Part shown: piece after piece, positions 36,037-46,899 of the stretch
Numbering within the stretch: position 1 is the stretch's first letter
How the letters are laid out: every line of letters starts with the position of its first letter
DNA from: Rhizophagus irregularis
Lineage: Eukaryota > Glomeromycota > Glomeromycetes > Glomerales > Glomeraceae
DNA: 64,000 nucleotides
Direction of reading: 5' to 3'
Assembly (NCBI RefSeq): GCF_026210795.1
Contig: NC_089449.1
Location: forward strand, 2,480,001-2,544,000
Position numbers and translations under genes: made by a program
The notes under the pieces: generated by a model
Database searches by the model: none
Seen by the model: the letters and a program-made list of their open reading frames with translations, nothing else
What the model was told of the DNA's origin: nothing

Positions 36037-37294
36037 TTTAATTAAATATAAAATATTATATATATGAAAGTTATAAAAAAAAATATGTAAATATAATATA
36101 ATTTTGTACAGTATATGAATCATTAATAAATTTCTTTTAATAAATTTTATTTTTCTATTTCTTTCTTGGATTAAATCAAATCTAACCAGTTTTAATCTCT
36201 AGTAAATGAAAGTTCGCGCAACATACTATCTTTATTATATGATTAGATTTAAATAGGCTATACCTGTTCGACTAGTTCTAGTATTCAAACGTACAGTACA
36301 TTATTTTGTTCCAGTTTATTATATGATAAAGAATTATTGTTATGATAATTATTTTATTGTTTATATGGATGAATCCGGACGACGAATGAATGGATCGTAA
36401 TCATTTGGTCTTTCATTATAAATATTGTTACTTATTCTATTATTATTTATATAGTTTTTCTCATACTTTAAACATATAGGAATACTTTAAAAAATTATAC
36501 GTTTTACCAACTGCCTAACCTAAGTCGTATACTCCCCTCGTCACTTTAAGCTACTGCTGTTAACTACCACGAAAGGAAAAAAGCCAAAGAAAACATTGTT
36601 TCCATTATTCTGCCATTCGTTGCCGATTTATGGTTGGTTAGAACTCATCCGCTCTAATATTTAATAAAGATATGATTACTCTAAGAAGCCTATTAATCGT
36701 AAAAATTCTTTCACTGCTCTTACCACATTTGGCAGCTATTAGTCCAATTCTTGAAAGAGAATATCAGATTAGTAATAAGCGAAATGAAATTTCTAATATA
36801 TGGAAACAATCATTTCAATTTATAATTGTTGTAATGACATAAAGAACACGCAGTTTTCTTAAGAGAACTTTTTTTTATTCTTGGCGTTCATTGTATTTAG
36901 TCGGATTTTTAGCAGAATAAAATTTAGACTTGTTTTTCACAAATCACGGTAATTTTTGATATTTCTTAATTAGCCAATCAATATCCAAATTTTGGATATC
37001 ACTAGTTGTCACATTGTTTTTCCATGTGACATTTGGTTTATAAGATCGTTGTTTTAACATCCGGTCGGTGCCTTCGGACGTTACTTTTCGGGTAATGACA
37101 CGGGGGTATTAACGGCTATTTCTATTAGTATGTAATAATTTTAAAATAATTCGCAAAGATTAATGTCTTTATTGTAAAAAATTGATATTTTTTTTTTATT
37201 AATACGTCAATTGATTTTTATTTTTTTTTTAATAATTATACTTAATGAATTATTAATGTTATTTGTTTTATTAAATAAAAATATAATATTTTTA
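35624..37294 (+). repeat. Segmental duplication, copy A
   Basis: About 1.67 kb that recurs almost unchanged at 43583-45529 in the same orientation, about 8 kb away. It starts inside exon 2 of the F-box gene and ends in AT-rich sequence. The non-coding part beyond 36,036 has no other gene. It is the empty-site reference for the MITE in copy B (see 44575-44839). Confidence 0.9.
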
Positions 37295-37692
37295 AGAGAT
37301 AATTTATATGTAGCATGTGTGATGCTATCGCACCCATTACTGCGGTTACTGCGCATATTTTGATATTGAATGACGTGCTATTTAATTTGGTGTAACTTTT
37401 TTGATAAGCCGCGTCTCCTTTATTTTTTCCCAGTCGTGCAAGTGACTGTCGAGATTTTGATCGGATACCGTTCTATTCTCCAATGAATACAATAAATAAT
37501 AACTTATTTCCAATCGATTAATGGAAAGATTATTTGTTTTCGAAAGTGAATAAATAAACAATTCCGAAAAAAAAAATTATTTTATTACACATAAAAAAAT
37601 ATTAATCAGGGAACAAATATATTCCTAAATTAAATAACGATGATTGATAACAATAAGATAAAAACATATGATATACTAAAAACAACAAAATA

Positions 37693-38250
37693 TTAATAAT
37701 CTACATTGAGAGAAACATCTTCATGTTTACAGCCTACTCCAGCATTACCGTTGTCATAAATACACTCCCAATATATTGATAGCGCAACGGTAACAGTTGT
37801 CCCATGTGGAGGCGTTAATTCTGGTTCAAATTTCCAGATTCTTGTGAATGGATTAACTTCATTAGGGTCAATGTTACCACTACAATCATGGTAATTAACC
37901 ATCTCGCCCTTCTTTAAAATACGCACACTGACATGTTTGCCATTGGGTTTATCATAATTAATGGTAAAGTGACCGATTCCTTCCGTATATTTATCAGCTC
38001 CATTTGTACCCTTTTCAATGATATTAGTCGTAACTGAGATTTCTCCTGATGACAATACCACTTCTTTAATCTCAGAACCTATGTAAAAAAAGGAGTTAAT
38101 TTTTTTTATTACTAGAGTATTTTGAACAAAAATTAACATACCACCAATAGTCTGATCATCCATTCCAACAGGATAACATCCGCAGTGAATTTTTTCAACT
38201 TGTATAAGGAAAATTGCAAGAAATAAAATAATAATGTAATTATGATTCAT
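37693..38250 (-). CDS. Small secreted protein, effector candidate
   Basis: Starts at 38250 with a classic signal peptide (M-N-H-N then a hydrophobic core I-I-I-L-F-L-A-I-F-L, probable cleavage near I-H-C-G). A GTATGT..ATAG intron at 38079-38141 is 63 bp and free of stops, so the unspliced frame stays open (185 residues). Splicing joins T-I-G-G to S-E-I-K-E and gives 164 residues. The mature part is beta-rich-looking with a few Cys (H-D-C-S-G, W-E-C-I-Y, V-G-C-K-H) and no membrane segment. No family is recognised. Size, secretion signal and Cys content fit an apoplastic protein or effector. TATAAATA at 38310-38317 lies 60 bp upstream. Confidence 0.75.
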   Translation of the reverse strand: MNHNYIIILFLAIFLIQVEKIHCGCYPVGMDDQTIGGMLIFVQNTLVIKKINSFFYIGSEIKEVVLSSGEISVTTNIIEKGTNGADKYTEGIGHFTINYDKPNGKHVSVRILKKGEMVNYHDCSGNIDPNEVNPFTRIWKFEPELTPPHGTTVTVALSIYWECIYDNGNAGVGCKHEDVSLNVDY

Positions 38251-38309
38251 GATGAAATTATGATTGTTTATGATACAGTATGTGTCATTACCGTGTAAGA
38301 AAGTGAGCT

Positions 38310-38317
38310 TATTTATA
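38310..38317 (-). promoter_or_regulatory. Putative TATA box of secreted-protein gene
   Basis: TATAAATA on the minus strand 60 bp before the ATG at 38250. Inferred from position. Confidence 0.35.
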
Positions 38318-39189
38318 TCTCTTGTTTAAGAAAATCTTTCTTGCTTTCTTGTGAAATAAACTTTTATCAATGTCAATCCATCGTGATTTCCATATATAAC
38401 AAGACATAATATCCGACATGAGACTAATGATTTTCATCTGATTACCGTATAACGAGATGCTGTACCCGGGGGTGTACGAAATTTTTTACTATAAATGAAG
38501 GGTTTAAAAACTTGTAATATATTCAAAAAAATGTTTACATGTGTCGCCTAGGTAAAATTAGATTGTTTAAATAGTGTAATGAGAAGAAAATAGAGATTTT
38601 TTTCAGAAAAAAGAGGCATAGGGGGGTTATACGGTAATTATCTATAATATAGTGAAAATATGGGGAATCAAAAATTTTATATTATCTGTTATCTGTTATT
38701 GTTTATCGCCCTATCATCACCACTATATATATTTGCCTATTCTCCGTCTATAATGGAATATCTTTGCAGAAACCCGTGATTTGCTACCATACAGTTAAGT
38801 GATCGCTATCAAATTACAACGATCTAGTATCGGACACGTGATAATTATAGTCTCGTGAAACCGTCGATGACACACTAATACGAAGTCTTTTTGAAGTTGT
38901 AACATAGTCTTAAATAGATAGTAATTATCATCGAAAATTAGCTGAAACAATTAATATAATACATTTTTTCGATGCATTAGACATTTATTTAACGGTTTCT
39001 TTACTTTTTTTTGTTATAATTATTTATTAATAAAGTTATGTAATAATTTCATTTAATAAAAAGCCGATTATAAACTATCATTTATAAATTCTATATAATT
39101 ATACTATTTTAATATTAATAATCTAAAAAATATACCGTAATAATAGAATAATGCTACAATACAACGATCACTAGCAATTTGACAAACCA
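38318..39189. other. Intergenic, nothing recognised
   Basis: AT-rich DNA with no gene, RNA or repeat that I can support. Confidence 0.4.
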
Positions 39190-39199
39190 CTTTAAAATG

Positions 39200-39868
39200 G
39201 GATCCTCCCGAAATCCCGACAACCATAATCCCGATGTGATAAAATCTTGACACTCCTATTCCCGACTAAGACAATATCCCGAATGATTAAAATACTGAAA
39301 GAATTATATCCCGAATAGTCCAAAATCTAGAATTCAAAATTCCCAAAAGTTCAAGTTACTGATGAGTCAAAATCCCGACAATAAAGAAAAGAATTTTTTT
39401 CATGTGACCATTTATGTAATAATATCGTAGTGATTGCACAATTGTTAATAATTTGCATAATTTGCCAAGGAGTTATTATGTCAATTACTACTGCGTGATC
39501 TTACTATATATTATACTGTAACATGTAAGTCATAAATCAAAATTGCAATTTTTTATCATTTAAATTGGAAATAGTGCATATGTATTGTATATATGATTGT
39601 ATTAATTGTCGCAAATTATATAATCAGTAGGAAATGATCTTCCTAGTAAACAAAAATCAAAGAGATACTCAAAATTATAATATTGTGTCGGGATTTTGAC
39701 TCATCAGTAACTTGAACTTTCAGGAAATTTAAATTCTGGATTTTAGACCATTCGGGATATGATACTTTCGGGATTTTGATCGTTCAGTATATTGTCTCTG
39801 TCAGGAATACGTTCCTCGGGATTTTATCATATCGGGATTGTGCTTGTCGGGATTTCGTGGTAAACCCC
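39200..39868. mobile_element. MULE-like MITE with long TIRs and 10-bp TSD
   Basis: Arms of about 190 bp (39,200-39,390 and 39,680-39,868) are inverted copies of each other. Both are made of repeated AATCCCGA-type words, with landmarks TGATAAAATC, TCAAGTTACTGATGAGTCA and AAATCCCGACA. The element is bounded by identical CTTTAAAATG at 39190-39199 and 39869-39878. Long TIRs plus a 9-11 bp duplication are Mutator-like traits. The roughly 290-bp centre has no open frame. Right end GGGGTTTACCACGAAATCCC is nearly the same as the left end of the element at 9477. Confidence 0.8.
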
Positions 39869-39878
39869 CTTTAAAATG

Positions 39879-41335
39879 TATAACAAAAAATTTTGTAACA
39901 GATAGATATTTAACATTTATAGTAAAATGATTTGTACAATACATGCATTTACATTTAAATAGTAAAATAAATGGTGTAATTAAACGTAATTGATATATAT
40001 ATATACTGTAGTTGGAGAATCATAAACTTCGTAGCCACGCTCAATTAAGGCAATGTATTACTAGACCTACACTAAAGATGACTTTAGCAAGGCTTTCTTT
40101 GTGAATTAAAGAAACTTCATACTCTTTGCCAGCTGGTGAGAAAGCTTATGACCCCTTAACCTCAAGTCAGTTTATACTAAAAAACCCAGAATGTTTGCAT
40201 TGCTAATAAAAACTAAGTATAGTTATCAATATAAGATACTTAGTCATATTAGTAATTCCTTGAATAAAACAAACAAAATAATACTTCTTTCAATTTACCT
40301 TGTTAGTATTAAAAGAAAACAAAAAAACTCTCTAAAATCTTGCATAGAGAAACTAGAAGAAACTATCTAAGAAAAAAAGAACGAAGTTGAGTAATTGTTT
40401 ATTAATATAAATAAATAAAGGAAAATAATACTTACCAAAATATGAAAACCAATATGCCCAAAGAGATCCAGAGAGACCCAAAGAGTGGCTGTCAAAAAAA
40501 AATTAGTAAATGTTTCATGAACACCTACTGAATTCCCATACAATCAAATACCTGTAATCCGTGAAAGGAGAGAAACAAGAAACGTTTTATTAAAAGAATA
40601 ATTTAAAATAAGACACTAAATATAATGCGAAATTCTACACGTCCTAACCCAAAGACCTAAAAAATAACCGTCTAAAAAAAAGAAAGTAATAAATGGTTAG
40701 TAAGACTCAAATCTTCGCTTATTTTATCATTTCTATATCATCAGCTTCTGTCATTTCTTCATCTTCTTAATAAATATCCATTTTGGTATGACCATTATTG
40801 CCATAACGTCCTCTAGAAATAAAATATTGCTGAAAAAAATATACATTCAATATATCTTAAAATAGCAAAGCAATAATATTTACCATCTGTTCGGAAGTTC
40901 TTTATTTGTTGCTAAAGTACTTGCGGAATAGTTAAATGTGATTTATCGTGGTCTAATATAGTTACGCTAAACATTATGAGAAGCATATCAACTTCAAAGC
41001 ATTTTTTTTAAAAATGACAGTGATACTACAATGATGTGTCACGTAAAATTTATTGAAAGGTATACAAGAAAAATAATTTAAAAGAATTATTCAAATAAAA
41101 GTTAAAAGAAAAAAGTTTATTTCATATGGAATATTTAATGATTACAAATCACTTAAAATAAATTACTTAAAAATATCATTTTAATTTATTTTATATTTTT
41201 ATGTTCGTACTTCGTTTGTAGTATTTTTTAAATACTAAGGAAAAATTGAAGTTAAAATATTTTATAATGTAAAAAATAATATACGTATAAAATTTTCGTT
41301 CAATATAACAATTGCAAAGTCATAAATATATATAT
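39879..41335. other. Intergenic with a decayed minus-strand gene fragment
   Basis: At about 40,728-40,985 (minus) there is a broken reading with F-E-V-D-M-L-L-I-M-F-S-V-T-I-L-D-H-D and then F-I-S-R-G-R-Y-G-N-N-G-H. It ends in an acidic tail E-M-T-E-A-D-D-I-E-M-I-K, with an intron-like break at 40,827-40,883. Stops interrupt it and no family is recognised. The remainder is AT-rich with nothing to report. Confidence 0.3.
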
Positions 41336-41505
41336 TAGACTTGTACTCGCATTTCTGTAAAAGTCTAAATTACTACACTTAATTTTACTGTAAAAGTCTA
41401 AACTTAAATTTACTATTACTATATAGTCTAATTTGTACTCACATTTCTATAAAAGTCTAAATTACTACGCTTAATGTTTATAAAAGTCTAAATTACTATG
41501 CCAAA
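41336..41505. repeat. Imperfect tandem repeat
   Basis: The word AAAGTCTAAATTACTA with a C/T-rich spacer (CTTAAT..TTTCTGT) occurs about four to five times with variable spacing. A minisatellite-like patch with no coding content. Confidence 0.5.
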
Positions 41506-41789
41506 TAATTTTTGAACCTCTTTCTTTTTCTCTCTCGTTATTTTTCCTTAACTATTTAGTCTTCTTATATATACCTCCCAGAAAAAGAAACGGGAGTTAT
41601 TCAAGATGAAAATAACTTTCACTTTATAATCATATTGAACAGTACATTTGATGATTTGAATCTTATTTTCATTCCTAATCATCCTAATAACACATATCTC
41701 CTACATATCATCCTAATCATCTTAATAACATGAGATTCTGAAAAGAGTAAAACTCTCTTTAAAAAATACATTTTTTAAAATTTTTTCTC

Positions 41790-42790
41790 TTTTTGTAGAA
41801 ATTGGCTCCAAAGTAGACATTTCAAGTAAGTTTTGAGTTTTTTCAAAACTTTCTTTTCGAAACTTAAAAAAAAAAAGTTTAATGTTTTCAGTTCAATTTT
41901 TTAGGGAAATTGATTCTGATTTGGATACTGAAATCCTGATAGGTAAGTTTTGAATTTTTTGAAACTTAAGAAAAACTTTTTTTAACGTTTCTTTATTTTT
42001 AGAAAATTGGCTCCGAAGTTGGTACTGCAAAACTTCAAAATGGAAAAACGTTTTTTTTAACGTTTTTCTTTACTTTTTTTTAGGAAAATGACTCCAAAGT
42101 TTGGATTCTCAACTTTTAAATTTTAAATTTTCTTTTTTGAAATTTCAAAAAAAAAGTTCTCTAACTTTTTTTACTCTTTTGTAAGGAAGTTGACTCCAAC
42201 TCAGATATGACAGAATCGGGTAAGTTTTTGAAAATAATTTGAAGACTTTGAAAAAATGTTTTTATTACTTTTTTTTTTTATTTCTTATAGGTCCCGGTTG
42301 GCCAGTCATCGAAATTAAAAGAAAGAGTAAGTTTCGTTGTGAATTTGCTTTTTCTTTCATTTCTCTTTTTTTGTAGAGACTTTGGCAGGCTTGTTTTTTC
42401 TTTTTTTAGACGATCTTCCTCAGTTGTTGCTAACAAAAAATATCGGATAGCTGAAATTGGGTTCTTCGGATGTGAATATTATTTTTTAAAAAAAAATTTC
42501 AATGAATCGTTTATTAAATGTTTCATTTTATTTCTTTTTTATAGTTATTTTATATTTTTTTTTTAGGTGTTCTTTGGTTCATTGGACGTGGGATTTTGGT
42601 GAGCAGTATACATATTTTCTACAATTACTAATTTTTCTTTTTTTTTTTAAACGGTTGGTTCCTTGGCGTTTTGAACGTGAAATTTTGGTAAGTAATTTTC
42701 TTTTTTTCTTTATTATTTTACGAGCATGTTTACTAATATCTCATTATTCTTTTTTTAGATGGCTTAGCATCGGAGGCGATCAGAAATGAT
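41790..42790 (+). other. Series of micro-exon-like units, possible multi-exon gene
   Basis: About ten short segments of 25-60 bp, each preceded by a T-rich TTTTT(T)AG acceptor-like tract and several followed by GTAAGTTTT donor-like sequence. They start near 41,801, 41,907, 42,004, 42,086, 42,187, 42,290, 42,377, 42,410, 42,571 and 42,759. The first five share a theme reading (G)AAAATTG(G/A)CTCCGAAG, so the unit (about 100 bp) has been tandemly duplicated. Later ones differ (for example CCGGTTGGCCAGTCATC). A continuous protein cannot be built with certainty. It could be a gene with many tiny exons or a minisatellite that mimics one. Confidence 0.35.
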
Positions 42791-43190
42791 TTGCATATGC
42801 GAAGTTTATATTTTTTCAAGACCATTTAATGTTTATTATCGATATAACATTTTACATCAATTTACATTTACGATTAGATTTAGAATAGAACACTCTACTA
42901 TTAGTTTGTAAGATACTTTACAACTTATTTACAGCTTCAAAATAAATTTATTATATAACTTTACTATCACTTTAATATTTATTCAATATAAATTGAATGT
43001 ACATTTACTTTAACTTTAATATCTATTCAACATAAATTATATATATGTTTGCGTTAACTTTAATATCACTTTAATATCTATTTATTACAACTTAAATATG
43101 CGTTAATTATAACTTTAATTTGTATTTTGTGATTTCAATACTCGATCCGATTAGATCAGGTGACGATCTCCTTATTAATAATATGATTTA
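42791..43190. repeat. AT-rich degenerate repeat
   Basis: ACTTTAATATCTATTCAA-type words recur roughly every 50-60 bp between 42,960 and 43,120. Nothing coding. Confidence 0.4.
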
Positions 43191-43428
43191 CCCCAGTAAC
43201 GCCACAAAAAATTTCCACCCCACGTGATTTTTGGCCGGCATTATATGTCTCGGCCAGCATTAAGAAATTAAGCATGTGACAAATAAGGCGTGACAAATAG
43301 GATTTTACACACTGAAAAAAATCAAGTCCCTGGAATACATGGTAAAAATGGAAAACAGGAAGGGTGTGACGCCGGTGACAAAATTTTAAGATCACGTAGG
43401 GGCGGAAATTTTTGTGGCGATACTGGGG
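43191..43428. mobile_element. Short MITE-like element with ~45-bp TIRs
   Basis: The left end CCCCAGTAACGCCACAAA and the reverse complement of the right end CCCCAGTATCGCCACAAA continue as matching arms (AATTTCC, CCCC, ACGTGAT) for about 45 bp. The length is 238 bp. The interior has GTGACAAATA repeats. I cannot identify a clear target duplication. The minus-strand 79-codon frame inside is an artefact. Confidence 0.65.
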
Positions 43429-43491
43429 AAGATCTTAATATGCATCAACTTTATACATACGATTGACTTAAACTTATTGTAACGATGTGAG

Positions 43492-43557
43492 ACCATATCG
43501 TGACCAAGCCTTGGTTATAAGGTCTATGATAAAATTTCGACTTGGTCACGATATGGT
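43492..43557. repeat. Perfect 17-bp inverted repeat beside duplication breakpoint
   Basis: ACCATATCGTGACCAAG at 43492-43508 and its exact reverse complement at 43541-43557, with a 32-bp loop. It ends about 25 bp before the left breakpoint of segmental copy B. Confidence 0.75.
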
Positions 43558-43582
43558 TTCGATTTTAAAAATTTCTGCGATG

Positions 43583-43994
43583 ATGCTGAAATACGCAAAT
43601 TGAATGAAGAAAAACTTAGCCGTTTTCCTTTTTCGTTTGATTCGCTACCAATATTTTCCGAAACTCTGTTTGATAGAGATTTTAGAAATTTTAGCAGTGA
43701 TTGGATAGGTCGTATAAATCAGATTTATAGGAGTATGTGTTGGGTCTGTGAAAATTGTACGAATAACGATATTGAAATGTACAACAACTAGTTCAATTTC
43801 ATATTCAAAGACTTGAAAATCAGCCTACTTGCTGTTGTAGTCAAACAAATATAAAAGTTGAGTTACAATTAAAAAACAATTATCATAAAAATTCTAATGA
43901 ATCAAAAAGAAATAATTATATTAAAACTAGAAATAACAAATCTAACATGAAGGGAAAAAATTTTAGAAAAAATTTATTTTATAGATATGGTTAA
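43583..43994 (+). pseudogene. Truncated F-box gene copy (exon 2 end only)
   Basis: Copy of the last two thirds of exon 2 of the F-box gene at 35.0 kb, lacking the F-box, Cys cluster and intron. A single A is missing near 43,777 (GAAATGTAC where copy A has GAAAATGTAC), shifting the frame and ending the reading at about 43,791. The K-G-K-N-F terminus is still present downstream in another frame. It is non-functional and arose with the segmental duplication. Confidence 0.85.
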
Positions 43995-44574
43995 TTTAAT
44001 TAAATATAAAATATTATATATAATATGAAAGTTATAAAAAAAAAAATTGTAAATATAATATAATTTTGTACAGTATATGAATCATTAATAAATTTCTTTT
44101 AATAAATTTTATTTTTTTTATTTCTTTCTTGGATTAAATCAAATCTAACCAGTTTTAATCTCTAGTAAATGAAAGTTCGCGCAACATATCCTGATTATAT
44201 GATTAGATTTAAATAGGCTATACCTGTTCGACTAGTTCTAGTATTCAAACGTACATTATTTGTTCCAGTTGTTATTTTATTATTACATGATAAATTCTTG
44301 AATTATTGTTATGATAATTATTTCATTGTTTATATGGATGAATCCGGACGACTAATGAATGGATCGTAATCATTTGGTCTTTCATTATAAATATTGTTAC
44401 TTATTCTATTATTATTTATATAGTTTTTCTCATACTTTAAACATATAGGAATACTTTAAAAAATTATACGTTTTACCAACTGCCTAACCTAAGTCGTATA
44501 CTCCCCTCGTCACTTTAAGCTACTGTTAACTACCACGAAAGGAAAAAAAGCCAAAGAAAACATTGTTTCCATTA

Positions 44575-44839
44575 CCCTATAAAAAAAAAATGTCCGGAAA
44601 TTGTAGCTAAAAACATCCGGAAAATGTCCGTGTGTCCGGAAAACGTCCAGAAAATTGCAATATTCCGGACACTTTCTGGACGCTGGGTCTGAACCCTCCT
44701 AGACATTTTCTGGACATTTTCTGGAAAATGGAAATTTTCCAACGTCCGGAATATTGCAATATTCCGGACATATTCCAGACAAATATACATTTTCCGGACG
44801 TTTTTAGCTACAATTTCCGGACATTCTTTTTTTATAGGG
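44575..44839. mobile_element. Fold-back MITE (3-bp TTA target duplication)
   Basis: A 265-bp insertion with ends CCCTATAAAAAAA. The first 40 or so bases are mirrored almost exactly at the other end (TGTCCGGAAATTGTAGCTAA). The interior is made of repeated TCCGGAA(A)/TTCCGGAC words, so nearly all of it can fold on itself. It is flanked by TTA at 44572-44574 and 44840-44842. The paralogous site in copy A (about 36,604-36,615) has a single TTA and no insert, which proves the insertion. Three-base TWA duplications are typical of PIF/Harbinger elements. The small frames on both strands here are artefacts. Confidence 0.9.
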
Positions 44840-45602
44840 TTATTCTGCCATTCGTTACCGATTTATGGTTGGTTAGAACTCATCCGCTCTAATATTTAAT
44901 AAGATATGATTACGCTAAGAAGCCTATTAATCGTAAGAATTCTTTCACTGCTCTTACCACATTTGGCAGCTATTAGTCCAAGTCTTGAAAGAGAAAATCA
45001 GATTAGTAATAAGCGAAATGAAATTTCTAATATATGGAAACAATCATTTCAATTTATAATTGTTGTAATGACATAAAGAACACTGACGTAGTTTTCTTAA
45101 GTGAACTTTTTTTTTTATTCTTGGCGTTCATTGTATTTAGTCGGATTTTTAGCAGAATAAAATTTAGACTTGTTTTTCACAAATCACGGTAATTTTGATA
45201 TTTCATAATTAGTTAATCAATATCCAAATTTTGGATATCACTAGTTGTCACATCGTTTTGCCATGTGACATTTGGTTTATAAGATCGTTTTAACATCCGG
45301 TCGGTGCCTTCGGACGTTACTTTTCGGGTAATGACACGGGGTATTAACGGCTATTTCTATTAGTATGTAATAATTTAACATAATTCGCAAGGATTAATGT
45401 CTTTATTGTAAAAAATTGATATTTTTTTTTATTATTACGTCAATTGATTTTTTATTTTTTTTTTAATAATTATACTTAATGAATTATTAATGTTATTTGT
45501 TTTATTAAATAAAAATATAATATTTTTAATATAAAGATATAAAATATTTATAAACTGATTAGAATTTAATAAACATTTTTTATTCAAGAGGATATTAAGT
45601 GA

Positions 45603-45692
45603 GTGTCGGGATTTTGAATTTTCGAGATTGTGATTACTATTGTAATTACTATTGAGAGTCGGTTTTGGATTCTGATCGTCGAGTAAATCCCC
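45603..45692. mobile_element. Solo end of a MULE-like long-TIR element
   Basis: On the minus strand it opens GGGGATTTACTCGACGATC and includes AAAATCCCGACACTC, words shared with the element ends at 9.5 and 39.2 kb. No partner end was found nearby. Confidence 0.4.
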
Positions 45693-45724
45693 ATGTTATC
45701 ATTTTATATTAAAATAACAGATAA

Positions 45725-45850
45725 GGAATATCCGGTCGGTATTCGGTGATATATATAGATTGTATTCAAGTAATGAAATCACTTATTAATTATAAGCACT
45801 TATATGAATTTCACTTTATATGTTACCGAACGCCGACTCGGATATATCTT
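45725..45850. repeat. Inverted repeat, possible small MITE
   Basis: Left arm ATATCCGGTCGGTATTCGGT and right arm (reverse complement ATATCCGAGTCGGCGTTCGGT) flank about 65 bp of AT-rich DNA. No clear target duplication. Confidence 0.45.
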
Positions 45851-46895
45851 ATTTAATACAATCAAGTAATGAGATCATTTCACGAATTATAAATTATCTT
45901 CCTTTTTTTGGTTTGCTGATCGGCAACATTAATTTCTTTTCGCTGAAACCATTTCATCGAATGGACATTTCACCGAATGGATATTTCAGAAATTAACGTT
46001 TTTGTAAAAAAATATTCAACGCACAATGAAAATAAAAAATAAATGAACGTTTGGACAAATTCTTATTATTTTAAATATCCTTTTTTCCAAGATATTATTA
46101 CTTTGACATATCCCTTCGGCAAAACATTCCGTATTTATTCCTATTCAAGGTATATTTGTCCTTTATATACCAGCCAAAAAAAAGCGAAATCGGTTTTATC
46201 ATATTATTCGTTATTTTTATTGTTCGAAATGTTTTCTGTGTGTTTTACATTATCCCTTACCCTTAGTAAAAAGAAAGTCGTATGAATTTCATTTTATATT
46301 AAAATAAGATAATATGAGATGAATTTTTAATTTCACGCGTCAAATTATAACTTCTTTTTTTTTTGTTTTATTTATTCATATACAAACAAATAATTATAAA
46401 ATATGTACAGTTAAAAAATGTTTACATATAAAAAAAATATGTATATATACAGTATATATCCCTAAAAGATTAAACATAAATTACAATTTAATATTTCCTT
46501 AAAAAACTTACCAGGATTAAAACATACAGATCTAAATTATGACTTATTTTATTTAAATTACTAATGTTTTCTGGTAACTAATATTAAATTACAAATTTAT
46601 AGAAATCATCCTGATCCATAATGAAATTTCCTATCTTTTTCACGCTCAATATCCATTGAAAGTAAAATTTTGAAATATGAACATGTTAGCATATACAGAA
46701 TATGAAATTTAAGCCTAAAAACTTAACTGATTATTAGTAGTTATCAGGTGTTAAAGCAAATCGGTTAATGTATGCGCAAATAATGAACAATAAGTAAACG
46801 AATAATAAAGTAATGATAACGTGTATATATCACTATATCAGTTGATTTATAAGCGGAATTAAACTGTACAAAACGATATGTAGCTAAAGGTCAAT
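45851..46895. other. Intergenic, AT-rich
   Basis: A short repeat patch, CATTTCACCGAATGGA-type, at about 45,945-45,990 recalls the CACCGACGAT words at 49.9 kb. Nothing else is recognised. Confidence 0.4.
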
Positions 46896-46899
46896 ATAG

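Larger units (their letters stand above)
43583..45529 (+). repeat. Segmental duplication, copy B
   Basis: Near-identical to 35624-37294 apart from scattered substitutions, small indels and the MITE at 44575-44839, which accounts for almost all of the extra length. Retains no working gene. Confidence 0.9.

Noticed and set aside
36600-36665. TGGTTAGAAC segment resembling a tRNA A-box region
   Set aside because: No B box or cloverleaf follows at the right distance.
42339-42789. Two Phe-rich plus-strand frames
   Set aside because: They read through the T-rich acceptor-like tracts of the micro-exon array, so cannot be the true coding phase throughout.
43156-43395. 79-codon minus frame with H and C residues
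   Set aside because: Contained almost fully within the CCCCAGTA-ended MITE.
44572-44892. Frames of 72 (minus) and 86 (plus) codons on both strands
   Set aside because: They lie mainly in the fold-back MITE, whose repeated TCCGGAA words stay open on both strands by symmetry.
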